This document shows, in pieces, positions 24,857-58,232 of a DNA stretch of 64,000 bases. Below the pieces are notes generated by a model. It worked only from the letters and a program-made list of their open reading frames with translations. It was not told where the DNA came from and made no database searches. Source of the DNA: Callaeas wilsoni (Eukaryota; Chordata; Aves; Passeriformes; Callaeidae); contig VWPU01004877.1 of assembly GCA_013398955.1 (NCBI GenBank), positions 1 to 64,000 on the forward strand, given 5' to 3'. A program made the translations under genes and the position numbers. The stretch's first letter is position 1. Each line of letters starts with the position of its first letter.

Positions 24857-25130
24857 CACAGAATCCCAGGATGGTTTGGGTGGGAAGGGACCTTAAAGAC
24901 CATCTTGTCCCACCCCCTGCCGTGGCAGGGACACCTTCCACTATCCCAGGTGGCTCCAACCCCCCTCCAGCCTGGCCTTGGACACTTTCAGGGATCTAGG
25001 GACAGCCACAGCTGCTCTGGGCAACCCATGCCATGGCCTTCCCACCTTCACGGGGAGGAATTTCTTCCCAATATCCCATCTAACCCTACTCTTTCAAATT
25101 GAACCTCTTCCCCCTTGTCCTCTTACAACG
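24857..25130 (-). mobile_element. CR1 3' fragment upstream of METTL2
   Basis: The plus strand starts CACAGAATCCCAGGATGG and follows the standard CR1 3' block through TTCTTCCCAATATCCCATC. It begins about 280 bp upstream of the METTL2 start codon and forms the outer limit of the CpG island. Confidence 0.94.
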
Positions 25131-25169
25131 AAGTGTAATGGGTTCAAATTCAAAGGATTTGAACAGATT

Positions 25170-25365
25170 GTCCAGGACTGCCTCCAGACAACCCAATAAA
25201 AATTCCACACCTTCTCTGGACAATCTGTTCCAGTGCTTGGTCACTACCCAATGAAGAAGTTCTTCCTCATGTTCAGGTGGAACTTCCTGGGCATCAGTTT
25301 GTGCCTATTGCCTCTTGTCCTATTGCTCAGCACCGGCAAGCAGGGTCTAGCTCCATCTCAGCACC
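25170..25365 (-). mobile_element. CR1 internal fragment, second subfamily
   Basis: It contains the CR1 phrases TCTGTTCCAGTGCTTGGTCA, TTCTTCCTCATGTTCAGGTG and GGAACTTCCTGGGCATCAGT in reverse orientation. It lacks the 3' terminal octamers and differs from the copy before it. Confidence 0.85.
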
Positions 25366-25424
25366 CCTTTAGATATTTATTTATACGGCCTTCTGGGAAG
25401 AGGGAGGGAAGATGAAGGAGAAAG

Positions 25425-25885
25425 GAGGGAAGCTGAGGAGGCCACCAGGATGGTCAGAAGGATAGAACACCTCTTGTACAAGGAAAGGCTGAGAGAACTG
25501 GGATTGTTCAGCCTGGAGATGTGAAGCTCTAGGCTGACCTAATTGTGGCCCTCTCCAATACCTGAAGGAAGCCTGCAAGAAAGATGGAGAGGGGCTATTT
25601 ACAAGGGCCTGGAGTGACAGGACACAGGGAATGGCTTCACACGGCCAGAGGGCAGGGTTAGATGGGCTATTCGGAAGAAATTCTTCCCTGTGAGGGTGGG
25701 GAGGCCCTGGCACGGGTTGCCCAGAGAAGCCGTGGCTGCCTCTGGATCCCTGCAAGTGTCTCAGGACAGGCTGGACGGGGCTTGGAGCAACCTGGGATAG
25801 TGGAAGGTGTCTCTGCCCATGGCAGGGGTGGCACTGGATGGGCTTTAAGGTCCCCTACAAACCATTCTGGGCTTCTGTAATTTTG
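25425..25885 (+). mobile_element. CR1 3' fragment, about 0.46 kb
   Basis: Sense orientation, from GAGGCCACCAGGATGGTCAG through GTTCAGCCTGGAGATG and TTGGAGCAACCTGGGATAGT to GGTCCCCTACAAACCATTCT. It is head-to-head with the two minus-strand CR1 fragments beside it. Confidence 0.94.
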
Positions 25886-28127
25886 TTCACAGCATGCAAT
25901 GGGAGGCACATGGTGACCCATCTCTTTCCAAATTTTGTGGGGCTTCTTTCTGCCACACTTGAGAGAGTCTTCATCCATCCACAGTGGCTGGTGCAGTCCC
26001 TGAGCTCCTGCGGGTGGCAACCAGAGGACAAAAGAGGGCGACATTGGCTTGTGAAACAGCCCAGCCCCGCTCAGCAACAGGTGCTGCACCCACGGCTTTG
26101 GAGGGACCTGGTGCCTGGGGGATTTAAACTGCACAGGGGTGTGACACGCCCGTGGTGGCACTTCCAGCGGTGCCTTTGCAGAGCAGATGGCAGCCGTGCA
26201 AGATGCTTTTGGATGTGCAACCAGATATAAAACTTTTCTGGAAGTCTCATCTTGTGGCCCCTGTGTTTTGTGTACGTTGTTATGTAAGGCACAAATACCC
26301 CAGTAGAGAGGGGCACTTCCTTCTCTGTCCCACAGAGGCAACTCACATGATAATCTGAAACAATTCTCCCGGGGCAGAGCTGCCAACTCCACCCATTTCC
26401 CAAATACTTTGAGGTGGAGGATTCCTCTAGTAATCGAAGCCGCCTGAGTAATTTTTCCTAAGGGCTGAAGAGGAAGAGTGTGGTCAGAGCTGTGACTGAG
26501 CCTTATCCTGCTTTCACAGAGCTCAAAGGAAGCGGAGATCCCAGCAGCCTTGAGAAGATCTGGACAAGTTATGCCATGGGGATCCATCCCCATGTTTTCA
26601 CAGTGCTGGTTAGGTATCTGACAGGGAGGACAATTCCCTGCAGTTTATCCTTAGCCAGAAAAGGTAAAGTTGACTCTTTCTGTGTCCCATCTGGTAAGAG
26701 AAGAGCTTGGCCTCTGCTCTTGTAGCCAGGAACATCTGGAACAAACTGGAAAAAGGGAAAAAGTGAGAACCCTGGCCTAAATTCATGGGCACAAATCCCC
26801 ATTATAGCATGATGCTTTTGTGGCACCTGGAGGTACAAAAATAAGGTACTAGACCCTGCTGAGACAGGGGAAGATGATTTTGCTGCTGGAGGAGCCATCA
26901 GTCCCTCACCACTAGAGACTTGCTTCCATGTTTATCCAATGTGAGTGGGAACCACTGCAGTATTTTAAGGGAATCATGTTGCCTCATGTTAACATCACAT
27001 CCTTGTCATCTGACAAGCACCAGAACAGGCATGCAGGAGGCTTTTAACTAATCTGTTGGTTTCCAGAGATTTCTAGGTTTCATCCAAGGAAAAGGACCTT
27101 GGATACCTAGCCTTGCCTTCCTCTGTCCTAAGGCTTCCAGCTTTCCTTGCTGATCAGGTGAACCCTCCTGGCTGTGGAGCTCAGGGTGGAGTTGAGGTCC
27201 TGGGTGTCACCTTTGTGCCCTAGGGAAGCGCACAGGCAATGTTTGAGTAGAGCAGGGAGTGTTGCCAGCAGCAGGGACAAGCTCTCCAGGGAGATTTCAG
27301 GCTTTGGGAGTGACAGCTAAAGGGCAGCTGGACAGACTCCATCCACAGAATCTGGACTTGACAGCTCCCATGGCTCTGGGGTCAAGTGAGTCTCCTCTGT
27401 GACCAGGTCAGAGCCCAGATTATCCACAATGGCTGTGCCCTCTGTAACAAGAAAGTGTTGGAAAACTCCCCTGCCTGTTGGCAGCGCAGAGAGTCTTGCC
27501 AAAAAAAGAGATTATTATTATTAATAATAATAGTGACTCCTTTGCCTTTCAGCCACTCCTTCCATCTCAGGATCTGAAGAAATGTAGCCACAGTAATGGA
27601 ATGAAACTCCCTCCCCCCCAGCAAGGTTCAATGCTGAGGCCAAGGAGGATTAAATTACCTTCCATGGCCACTCATCACCCATCACCTCCTTCAATGCTCC
27701 ACCAAGTGTATAGACACAGCTCCTTCTCCTGTGCCTCGCTGAGGGATGGCACTGCTGAGACACACCAGGTTCACACTGTGCCTCTCTGCCATGTAATGCA
27801 AAGCAAAATTCAACCCAAGATTAAGGGGAGTGCAGAAATAGAGGGAATTTAAGCTGTTCTGAGTACACGGCGTGTCCCACACCACAGTGACCCAAAGAGA
27901 GTTGCAGAGACCCAGCAGCCTCCCTATGCTCCTGTCGCTGGGCTGCTGAAGGAGAGGCCAGGTAGGAGCAGAGGGCAAGGAGGAGAATGCCAGTCCCCTC
28001 CTGTGGTATGTTCTGGGCTTCCTGCAGCTCCTTGCTGGCTAAGGGGATAGCTGGAATCAACATTGTGGATTGCAACCATGCCCCTAGGGCTATGGGGGAA
28101 GGTGGAGTTAGTCAGTGGGGAGATATC
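25886..28127. other. METTL2-ITGB3 intergenic sequence
   Basis: No supported gene. A TTA/TAA trinucleotide tract lies at about 27,511-27,533. A 308-codon minus-strand open frame (25,667-26,593) runs into the antisense of the neighbouring CR1 and is not considered coding. No EF-hand-like segment was recognised. Confidence 0.4.
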
Positions 28128-28525
28128 ATAGAGTCATGGAATGGCTGGGGTTGGAAGGGACCTTAAAGACCATCTCATTCCAACCCGTGCTATGGGCATG
28201 GACATCTTCCGCCAGACCAGGATGCTCCAAGCCCTGCCCAACCTGGCCTTGAACCCTTCCAGGGATGGGGCAGCCACAGCTTTTCTGGGCAACCTGTGCC
28301 AGGGCCTCCCCAACCTCAAAGGGAAGAATTTCTTCCCAATATCCCATCTAATCCTGCCTTCTGATAGTGGGAAGCCATTCCCCATTGTCCTGTCACTCCA
28401 GGCCCTTGTAAAAGAGTCTCTCTCCATCTTTCCTGTCAGCTCCTTCAGGTACTGCAAGGCCACAATTAGGTCACCCCAAAGCTTCTTTTCTCCAGGCTGA
28501 ACAATCCCAATTCTCTCAGGAAATA
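28128..28525 (-). mobile_element. CR1 3' fragment
   Basis: The plus strand begins ATAGAGTCATGGAATGGCTG, then the CR1 3' block with GGAAGGGACCTTAAAGACCA, and runs to CTCCAGGCTGAACAATCCCA. About 0.4 kb with the usual 5' truncation. Confidence 0.94.
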
Positions 28526-30278
28526 TGTTTGAAGGAGGGGAGCCCAAAATACAACAACTTGAATTATTCTGTGATTTTGTGCTGAGGGAAATGCAGCATT
28601 TTGGCTTTTTGTTTTTAATTCCAGCTCTTTCTTCTCTTCTTCTCCAAATCTTAAGTCTTCTTCCCAGCAGATGCTCCAGATCCTGAACTATCCTGAAGTG
28701 CCAATGTACTCACCATCCACAGCCTTCGGTACCTCCTGGAGATTCTGTTCTGGAAAGGGGATTTCCATTGAGAGTGTTGGGACTTCAGCACTCCAACATT
28801 GACCTGCTTCCCTAGAATGAATGGGGAGATATGTTTCATTTCAGAAAATTCTCTAGAGACCTAGAAAACCCAGTTCCAGGTTGTGAATCAGACAAAACAC
28901 ACCTTTTGTCATCTTCTGGCTGCATTGGAACTGCTTTGCTTATTTTTGGGGTTTATTAACAGAAAACAGTTTACAAAAGGAGTCGATGGGGTCCAAGGAA
29001 AGAGAGCACTTCAGCGCTTCCAGGAATTAAGTAGCAGTAAAAAGAATCCTGGCCTTAAGTGTTGCTGTAGGAGCTCTGTCTGTAAGATGAGTTTCAGGGT
29101 GTCCTCACTCCCTGAAAACCTCCGTGGGGCAAACGTCCCTGTCTCGTGTGGGAGATGATCAGTCAGCAGCCCAGGAGGAAAGCTTGGGCCGAGCGCGTAC
29201 AGACACCACCATCTAGTGGTGCCGGGCTCCAACAGCCTCCATGCAGCCCGGAATTGACACGGTCCGCAGAGTTGAAGCTACTACCGTTCCCAAATGGCTT
29301 CTTCCAGGGAGCTGAGAGCAACCATGAAGTCCACGCCTTGCCCCAGGAGGGACCTCCGGCTGTTCTCTCTCCTCTACTCCGGCCGGCACAGCAACACTGC
29401 CTTGATTTTGGGGAGAAAAAGCCACTCCAGACTCCCAACAGCTGTTCCTTGTGGTCATGGGCTCCATCCTGCAAAGAGCCATGCCCCTTGCCATCAAAGG
29501 GCAGTGAACTGGGATAAACTAGGGTCTTGTTTCATCCAACAGCTCCGTGGGAAATGGAAGTCTCCTGCCTGAATGGCATATGTGGAATTGTTGAGGTTTC
29601 TCCGGTGGAAGCAGACCCAGGCAGCCCGTGGGGGGCTCATCCTGCTTCTTCATGTTACAGCCAGGCTCTGCCTTTGCCCTTCCCTTTCCCTCAGCCCACC
29701 GGCAGACAGAATGCTCCTCCTGGGGCCAAACCCAGCTGGGCCCACCTCAACCCAAGCCCAGATCCCACCTGGGTGCTGGAATCACCCACTGAGCCCTTGC
29801 CTGGCACAGCTGGAGACACTGAACACTGCCCAAGGTGCCCAATCACAGTGTGGGCTGGGGGCACCTGGTACCCTGGGGTGTGTGTGGGATGTCAGAGACC
29901 CAAGCAAACAGGATGTGGGGTGCTGGGGTTCACTCCACTTGCAAGGGAGTGAGGTGCTGCCAGGACCATAGCCTGCAGTGGGCTTTGGCCCACCCTGTGC
30001 CCCCTCAACTTGTTATTGACCCTGAGGAGGGAACCAGTAACAGAGCAGAGACCCCCGTGGGGTCCCACAGCCCTACTTGCCCTGGTTTTGCCATCCCTCA
30101 ACCCATCTCATCTCAAACCAGCTCCCCTAGTTATGCTGGGGTGTCAGGGGCTGCCCTCAGGGCAGAAGCCTGGGCACAGGCTGGGGACACTGACACTGTT
30201 AGTAGTCTGAGGGTTTTGTTTTTCTTTTTTTTTTTCTTTTTAATTTAAAAAAAAAAATTAAAATGTATTATTATTATT
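28526..30278. other. Intergenic sequence with a CTCF-like motif
   Basis: No supported gene. At 29,206-29,219 the minus strand reads CCACTAGATGGTGG, one base from the common CTCF core CCASYAGRKGGCRS. A pyrimidine tract lies at about 30,222-30,242, followed by A- and T-rich sequence up to 30,290. Confidence 0.4.
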
Positions 30279-30284
30279 TTTATT
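30279..30284 (-). terminator. Candidate ITGB3 poly(A) signal AATAAA
   Basis: AATAAA on the minus strand about 1.28 kb downstream of the ITGB3 stop codon. The tract is A/T-rich, so the match could be fortuitous. Confidence 0.4.
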
Positions 30285-31561
30285 TTTGTCATGTGAATCA
30301 CTGACACTCTAGTACTGCCCATCCATCCCTGGCCCCCCTCTGGGGCTCAGCCCCAGATCCCACCCAGCACCAACCCCTGCCCCTGCTCCCACACTGCTGG
30401 GACAGGCCAGCCGGGGAACAGGGACACAGGGCCACCACCAGCTAAGCCAACACACTGCTGGGGCCGTTGGGGCCAACCCCGTGCCGGGAACAAGGTCACT
30501 GTTGCTTTTGGGGGAATTGAGGGGCATTGAGCCATTGTGCTCTGGCAGGACAGGGACCAGGCAGCAGCACTGTTACAGCCCAGCACTGCCCCTGGGATAG
30601 CTCTTTGTTTTCCTCCACGGGTGACACACAGGCCCAGGCAGCGGGACATAGCCTGAGCCCTGCCTGCTCTTCTGGAACCCTGAGCTACACAGAAATCCAG
30701 GGGTGGTGCAGTTACACAGTCCAAAAAACACAGAAAGAGGAGAGAGGTGGCCAGGCTCAAGGGATATCGGGTGTCATGACCCTCCTGAAGCAGCTGCGTG
30801 CACATCCATGTGCGCTGTGGCATGGGAACAGTGGAGGTGGACAGGAGGAGCTCAGCACCATCCCAGGGGCTGAGCCAGGCTGCAGCTGGTACCAGCTCAG
30901 CTGATGCTACACGGAGTTGGCAGGTGGTGCAGACTGAATGCACTGGAGTGAGTGAGAGAGGGCACTGTCATGTGGGGCACAGCTTTTTACCACCCTGGGT
31001 CACAGCAGCACCAGTGACATATGACTGCAAGAAGAAAAGACTTGCTGGGCTGCTCGAGCAGTGTCTTGAACCCCCAAAGCCAGCAATGGCTCCTGCCTGC
31101 TGGCAGCTGCCCTGTCCCCAAGGAGAAGATCCCTGTGCCCAGAGGGACTGAGGCCAGTGCAGAAGAGGACTCCATGCAGGCAGAGCTTCACCAGCACAGG
31201 CTGTGGAGGAGAGCACAGCTCAGCGTATGGTTCAAGCAGCTGCTCCTGAAATGCCCCTGGCCCGATAAGCACCGAAAGAGTTCACAGACTGACAGAGATC
31301 ATCCCATTTCTCTGTGTTATGGAGGGGCTGCTGGCTCTGTGAGCGACCCTCTGAGGTAAGGACTGAGGTTTGCAATGGAAAGCACGTCCCTGCAGTTCCA
31401 GTGGGGTGACAGACAACAGGGGTTGGAGACAGTCAGGGACTTGTTAAATTACATGCAGTCATTCACACAGGGAGACACAAACAAGCTCTTCTGTAAACTG
31501 GGTTCCAGGAGATCCCATGGATCCTCAGCTGATCCTATGGTCAGTGCTGGATGTGGCATCC
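30285..31561 (-). other. ITGB3: Probable ITGB3 3' UTR
   Basis: Sequence between the ITGB3 stop codon and the candidate poly(A) signal. It contains no recognisable repeat or other exon. Integrin beta-3 transcripts are known to have long 3' UTRs. The extent is inferred. Confidence 0.45.
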
Positions 31562-51751
<20,190 letters not shown>

Positions 51752-52000
51752 CTTCTCTGAGCCCCAGGCGGAGAGGACTGCTTGGACCAGCCCCACCACG
51801 AGTGACAGGCAGCGGCTCTGGAATAGCTGGAGGTTTTTAGCGGCCGAAGAGATGAATCACGGGGCTGGGTGAAAGACACACATGGTGAGTGGGGCGGCCG
51901 GAGGAAACTGCTGCGTCGTCACTCCGGAGTCCGGAGTGTGCCCGCCCGCTCTGCCGCCTGCTCCTTACGAGGTTTTCACTCTCTCGGCTTAAACAAGGAC
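51752..52000 (-). promoter_or_regulatory. Probable ITGB3 promoter and 5' UTR
   Basis: The sequence upstream of the ITGB3 start codon rises in GC and CpG at about 51,840-51,990. It includes CGGCCGGAGGAAACTG (ETS-like core) and a direct repeat TCCGGAGTCCGGAGTG. No TATA box is clear. The transcription start cannot be placed. Confidence 0.5.
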
Positions 52001-53817
52001 CTAATAAACCCTGGCAGCGAGTCCTCCCTCGGCGCTGGTGACCTGAAGCCCCGGGGCTGGTAACAGGCTCTTTCCCATAGGCTCTTCCGCCTGGCTTTAA
52101 TTCCTTACAAAATCTTGCTCACTCCTTCCTGTTATTAACTCTTGAAAGGCAGCTGTTTTTAAACCCCGTCTGAGCTGCTGGATTTCAAGGATTTAAGGAG
52201 AAACAGAGCACATACACACTAATACAAAAGTGTGGGTTCTCAGCTCCCTCACCACAGAGGGAATATCCCTGCTAACGCAGAGCTGGGAGCTGAGGGAGAC
52301 CCAGCCAGGAACTGAACCTGGTGGAATCAGCAGTTTGGGTATAAACATGGACATCTCAAAGGGAGGGAAGCTCAGTCTGGGGTCACATAATTTGGACCTG
52401 ATTTTCTTCTCACTCGTTTTTTCCCCTCTGTGTCTTCAGGAATTGATCCTGTGCTGAGCAAACCAATGATTGGGATCTGCATAGGGATTGTGCCCAGTGA
52501 AACATCAGAACTGCCTGTGGGTGTCTCTTGAAGGGGTTTTATAAACCTCTTGTTCCCCTGCAATACCAGGGTCCTAGTCAGAGCTGGGGAAACTGAGGCA
52601 CTTGGAATACACCTTAGGAGCAAAAGGGAGAGAAGGGCTGGAGCCATTTCCCAGAGATGCTTTCTCCCTCTGGGTGACAGGTTGGGGACAGTAATGACAC
52701 AACCCTGGGTCAAGACAACTCAGCACTCAGAAATACCAGGCTGTGGAATACAAGTTTTTGTGGGTGCCAAGAGCTGCAGCCACATCCTGAAGGTGCTGGA
52801 GGCTACAGACGATAAGCTGTACAAGAGCCACAGCCCCATGTTGGGAGACGGGGATAACAGCACTTGTCCCAGAGCTGACGGCTGTCCACAAGAGGCGATG
52901 GTTTTTGTGAGGATGAGGTAGAGATACAGACTCCGCCTCAGGACTTGGGGACTTTCCTTGGCTTTAAAAGAAGTTTTGGCACCTCTTTGCTTCTCCACAC
53001 AGCCCCACCACCCTTGAGGATGCTGCTGTCCTCCTCAGTGGGGATCACTGTCTGCCCAGGATCCAATTCCCTCCCCAGGACTTGTTAAGGAGGATTTGGT
53101 AAAGGGGACTAGGAGAAGCCCATCAGCCCTCATGCAGTATCAAAAAGGGCTGTATCTTGGCTGAGACATCAATACAACCCCCAAACCTGTTTTTGGGCAG
53201 CTCCAGTCTTGCCCTGCTTCAGATCACGGAGCCATGTCTCACCGCGGACCCCATTAGCCAGTTTTAGGGCATTCAAATTCCTTATTTTCCTGCCTGGATA
53301 TGCTGCCTACATGGCCTTTCCTATCATCTGGCCCTTTCTGCCCGCACGGTTGCCTGTCCCCATGTGCCGTGCTGTGTCATCCTGTGACTGTGTCTGAGTG
53401 TTTCATGGAAAGGAAGATTAGTCTTAACTGTCTAGAGAGGACTATGGGATCCTGTTTGGCTCTGCACATCCCCAGACCCAACCTGCCATCCATCTCCCAG
53501 GCCCTCTTCAGCAGGGACTCATCCCACCCAGCTCCTGGCTGCCCAAACTGGCAAGTGCTGCTGCTCCTAAAGGATATGCAGCTCTGTGTCCTGAAACCTC
53601 CTGCCCAGTGTGGGCTGTGATACTCATGGTGAAAAACACTAAAGAAAAAGGAAGAAATTGCAAAATGAAGTATTTGACCTGCCTTCACCTTCCTGGGCTG
53701 GTCCTGCTTGAGGATAAGGATGGCATGAACTCAATCCAACATGTTTGGGTGGAATTTCCCTGCAAACTGCAAGAAGGTGCTGCTTGTCCTGAAAACATTG
53801 CTGGGATGTGAATGTCC
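52001..53817. other. ITGB3-RPRML intergenic, proximal part
   Basis: No supported gene or repeat. Open frames of up to 123 codons have no recognisable domain. Confidence 0.4.
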
Positions 53818-53940
53818 CATCCGTGGAAGTGATCAAGGCCAGTTTGGACAGGTCTAGCAGTAGGTGTCATTGCCCATGACAGGGAGTTAGAATGACATGA
53901 GGTCCCTTCCAACTGAAATCATTCCAAGATTCCACAATGT
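53818..53940 (+). mobile_element. CR1 3' fragment
   Basis: Diverged sense CR1 tail: GAAGTGATCAAGGCCAGTTT, GCCCATGACAGGGAGTTAGA and GAGGTCCCTTCCAACTGAAA, then ATTCCAAGATTCCACAATG. Confidence 0.9.
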
Positions 53941-56280
<2,340 letters not shown>

Positions 56281-56485
56281 AGCCACCAGGCTCTTGTAGG
56301 CAAGTGAACTGTCTGGACCTGGTGTTGAGATGCACATTTCCATGTGTTTGGGGCAACTGGGAGTAGTGGGAAGGGGGGGAGGGGTCTTTTAATCTATCTG
56401 TGTCGATGGGAAAGCAAACCTGCTCTTCTCAGTCAACAAACTGTGGTGGCAAATGGGGAAACCACCCCAGAGCTGTGTGAAGCAC

Positions 56486-56491
56486 AATAAA
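56486..56491 (+). terminator. RPRML poly(A) signal AATAAA
   Basis: AATAAA about 205 nt after the RPRML stop codon, giving a short 3' UTR. Further AATAAA matches downstream (near 56,868 and 56,920) could be used as alternatives. Confidence 0.65.
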
Positions 56492-58029
56492 TGACCAGCG
56501 TCATGTTGCATGCAGAAATGGCTTAAGTTTTGCATGAAACTTGCAGAAACAGTGATAATGTGGAGATCTGGACTCTTTACTGCTGTTACCTTGGATACCG
56601 TTACCTGGGATTTAGGGCTGTTAAAAAAGGCAAATAAGTCGTTACAAAAAGAAAACAAAAGAACGAACTAAAGGAAGAGCAAAATACAGGGCACAGACCT
56701 CATCTTTGATAGGAGCAGGGAAAGGGAAGTGCCATGTGGGTCGTAAAACAAAGTCTGCATGCTAAAAAATGTCAGTCTGTTGTGTTTTGGACCTTGAGCA
56801 TGCATCTTCTGGTAGTTTAGTAACAGGGAAAGCATGTTCTTCCTTATTTTCCTGAGCTATCCTGTTAAATAAACTGGTACTTTCTTCTTTCACACTATGG
56901 TGGAGGAAGAAAAGGACCCAAATAAATATAAACCTCTCCTTGCCCCTAAAACAAAAGCATGCTTGGTTTTGTACACAGTAGCATCTTTTTCCAAGTGCTA
57001 TATTGTAACAGTCCTTAAGGTTTTGTAATTTTTGAAAACTGGTGAACATTCAGGAAAAAAACCAACCTGTTTCAACAGAATTTTGTGTTGTCCTTATTCT
57101 TTGTGTGTGTGTGTAGTTCAGGAATTTCAATCCTAGTTCCAAGTATAATCATCTCACCTTGAAGTGAAGTGTAATTAGAGGTATTTCTTTAAAGCAGAAA
57201 TCACCATCATTTTTCACAGGCAAGTATCACTTTCCACTAGCAAAGAAATTCATCAAGAACTGTGTACTCCAGGCTCCTGTTAAATACCTGCACAGTGCTG
57301 AAACAGAGACTCATAAAGATGCTCTGAGTGCCTCTTGCAAAGCAAGATTTCAGCCTTCGAGTTAAAACCTCCAGCTCCTCTGATCCTGATGAGCTGTCAA
57401 AGCTGAATTATGTGAGAGGAGGAAGATTCCTGACCTTGGTTCTGTGATGGAATTACAGCTCTGGCTGTGGGTGTGAGGTAGAAATAATTTGTGTTTTGTT
57501 GCACCAACAGTATTCGTGCTAGGTTCACTTCTGTAATGGGAAAGCAATCCTGGATACTGGAGGAGCTTATGAGCTGAGCTACTTGGACGGAAATCTAGAG
57601 GAACAGATCTCTGCCTTTCCCAGAGGGAAAAGCATGATTAGAAGATGTTTTGTGATTAATCACTATTTGCTTCTCAAGGTTCCCACACGATGCAGAGTGG
57701 GACCAGTGTAGTGCTGTCTCTGTTTGCTCCCACTGACCTGTTGCCTGTGTCAGCCTTAAGAGCACACTGACACTGACACGTGGCAGCAGGGGCAGAATTT
57801 GGGATTCAAAACTCTGAAATGTCATGTTGGTGCTAGTGGAACAAGCTGAACAGGCAGCTCTGGTTTTTATGAGCAGTTGCAGGTCTGCAGACCTGAGCCA
57901 CCTTCTCAATGCAGAGGGTTTGCTGCCCAGCTGCTACATGTAAGGTGGCCTCACACAGCAGCCTGGAAGGGGATTTTGGTCCCTGCTGCTGCAAAGGGTG
58001 TTGTGGGCATTGATCTCCTGGAACAGATT
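56492..58029. other. Intergenic or distal RPRML 3' UTR
   Basis: AT-rich in the first 600 bp, which may be an extended 3' UTR. A short TG repeat lies at about 57,102-57,114. No gene recognised. Confidence 0.4.
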
Positions 58030-58232
58030 GCTCAGAGAACTGGCACAGGTTGCCCAGAAAAGCTGTGGCTGCCCCTGGATCCCTGGCAGTGCCCAAGGCC
58101 AGGCTGGACGGGGCTTGGAGCAACTTGGGACAGTGGAAGGTGTCCCTGCCCATGGCAGGGATGGCACTGAATGAGCTTTGAGGTCCCTCCCAACCCAATC
58201 ATGGTACCATGGGGTTCCATGATTCCATGGTC
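58030..58232 (+). mobile_element. CR1 3' fragment
   Basis: Sense CR1 tail: ACTGGCACAGGTTGCCCAGA, GCCAGGCTGGACGGGGCTTG and GTGTCCCTGCCCATGGCAGG, with a terminal GGTTCCATGATTCCATGG. Confidence 0.94.

Noticed and set aside
23975..24896. Long plus-strand open frames (up to 290 codons) over the METTL2 CpG island, including an ATG at 24,576 with a good context and an E-A-rich repeat
   Set aside because: They lie antisense to METTL2 exon 1 in GC-rich, stop-poor DNA. The repeat is just the translated 18-bp promoter unit, and the frame runs into a CR1.
25667..26593. 308-codon minus-strand open frame
   Set aside because: About 70 C-terminal codons are antisense CR1, the rest has no recognisable domain, and there is no promoter or conserved start.
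27509..27533. TTA/TAA palindromic tract as a hairpin or terminator
   Set aside because: A simple trinucleotide microsatellite accounts for it.
29146..30248. Cluster of 100-140-codon overlapping frames on both strands
   Set aside because: Several frames overlap in conflicting phases with proline-rich, non-conserved translations and no splice logic.
30222..30290. A/T-rich inverted stretch as a transposon end
   Set aside because: Low-complexity T and A runs explain the symmetry. It may mark a poly(A) region of ITGB3 or a retroposed tail, but no element body is seen.
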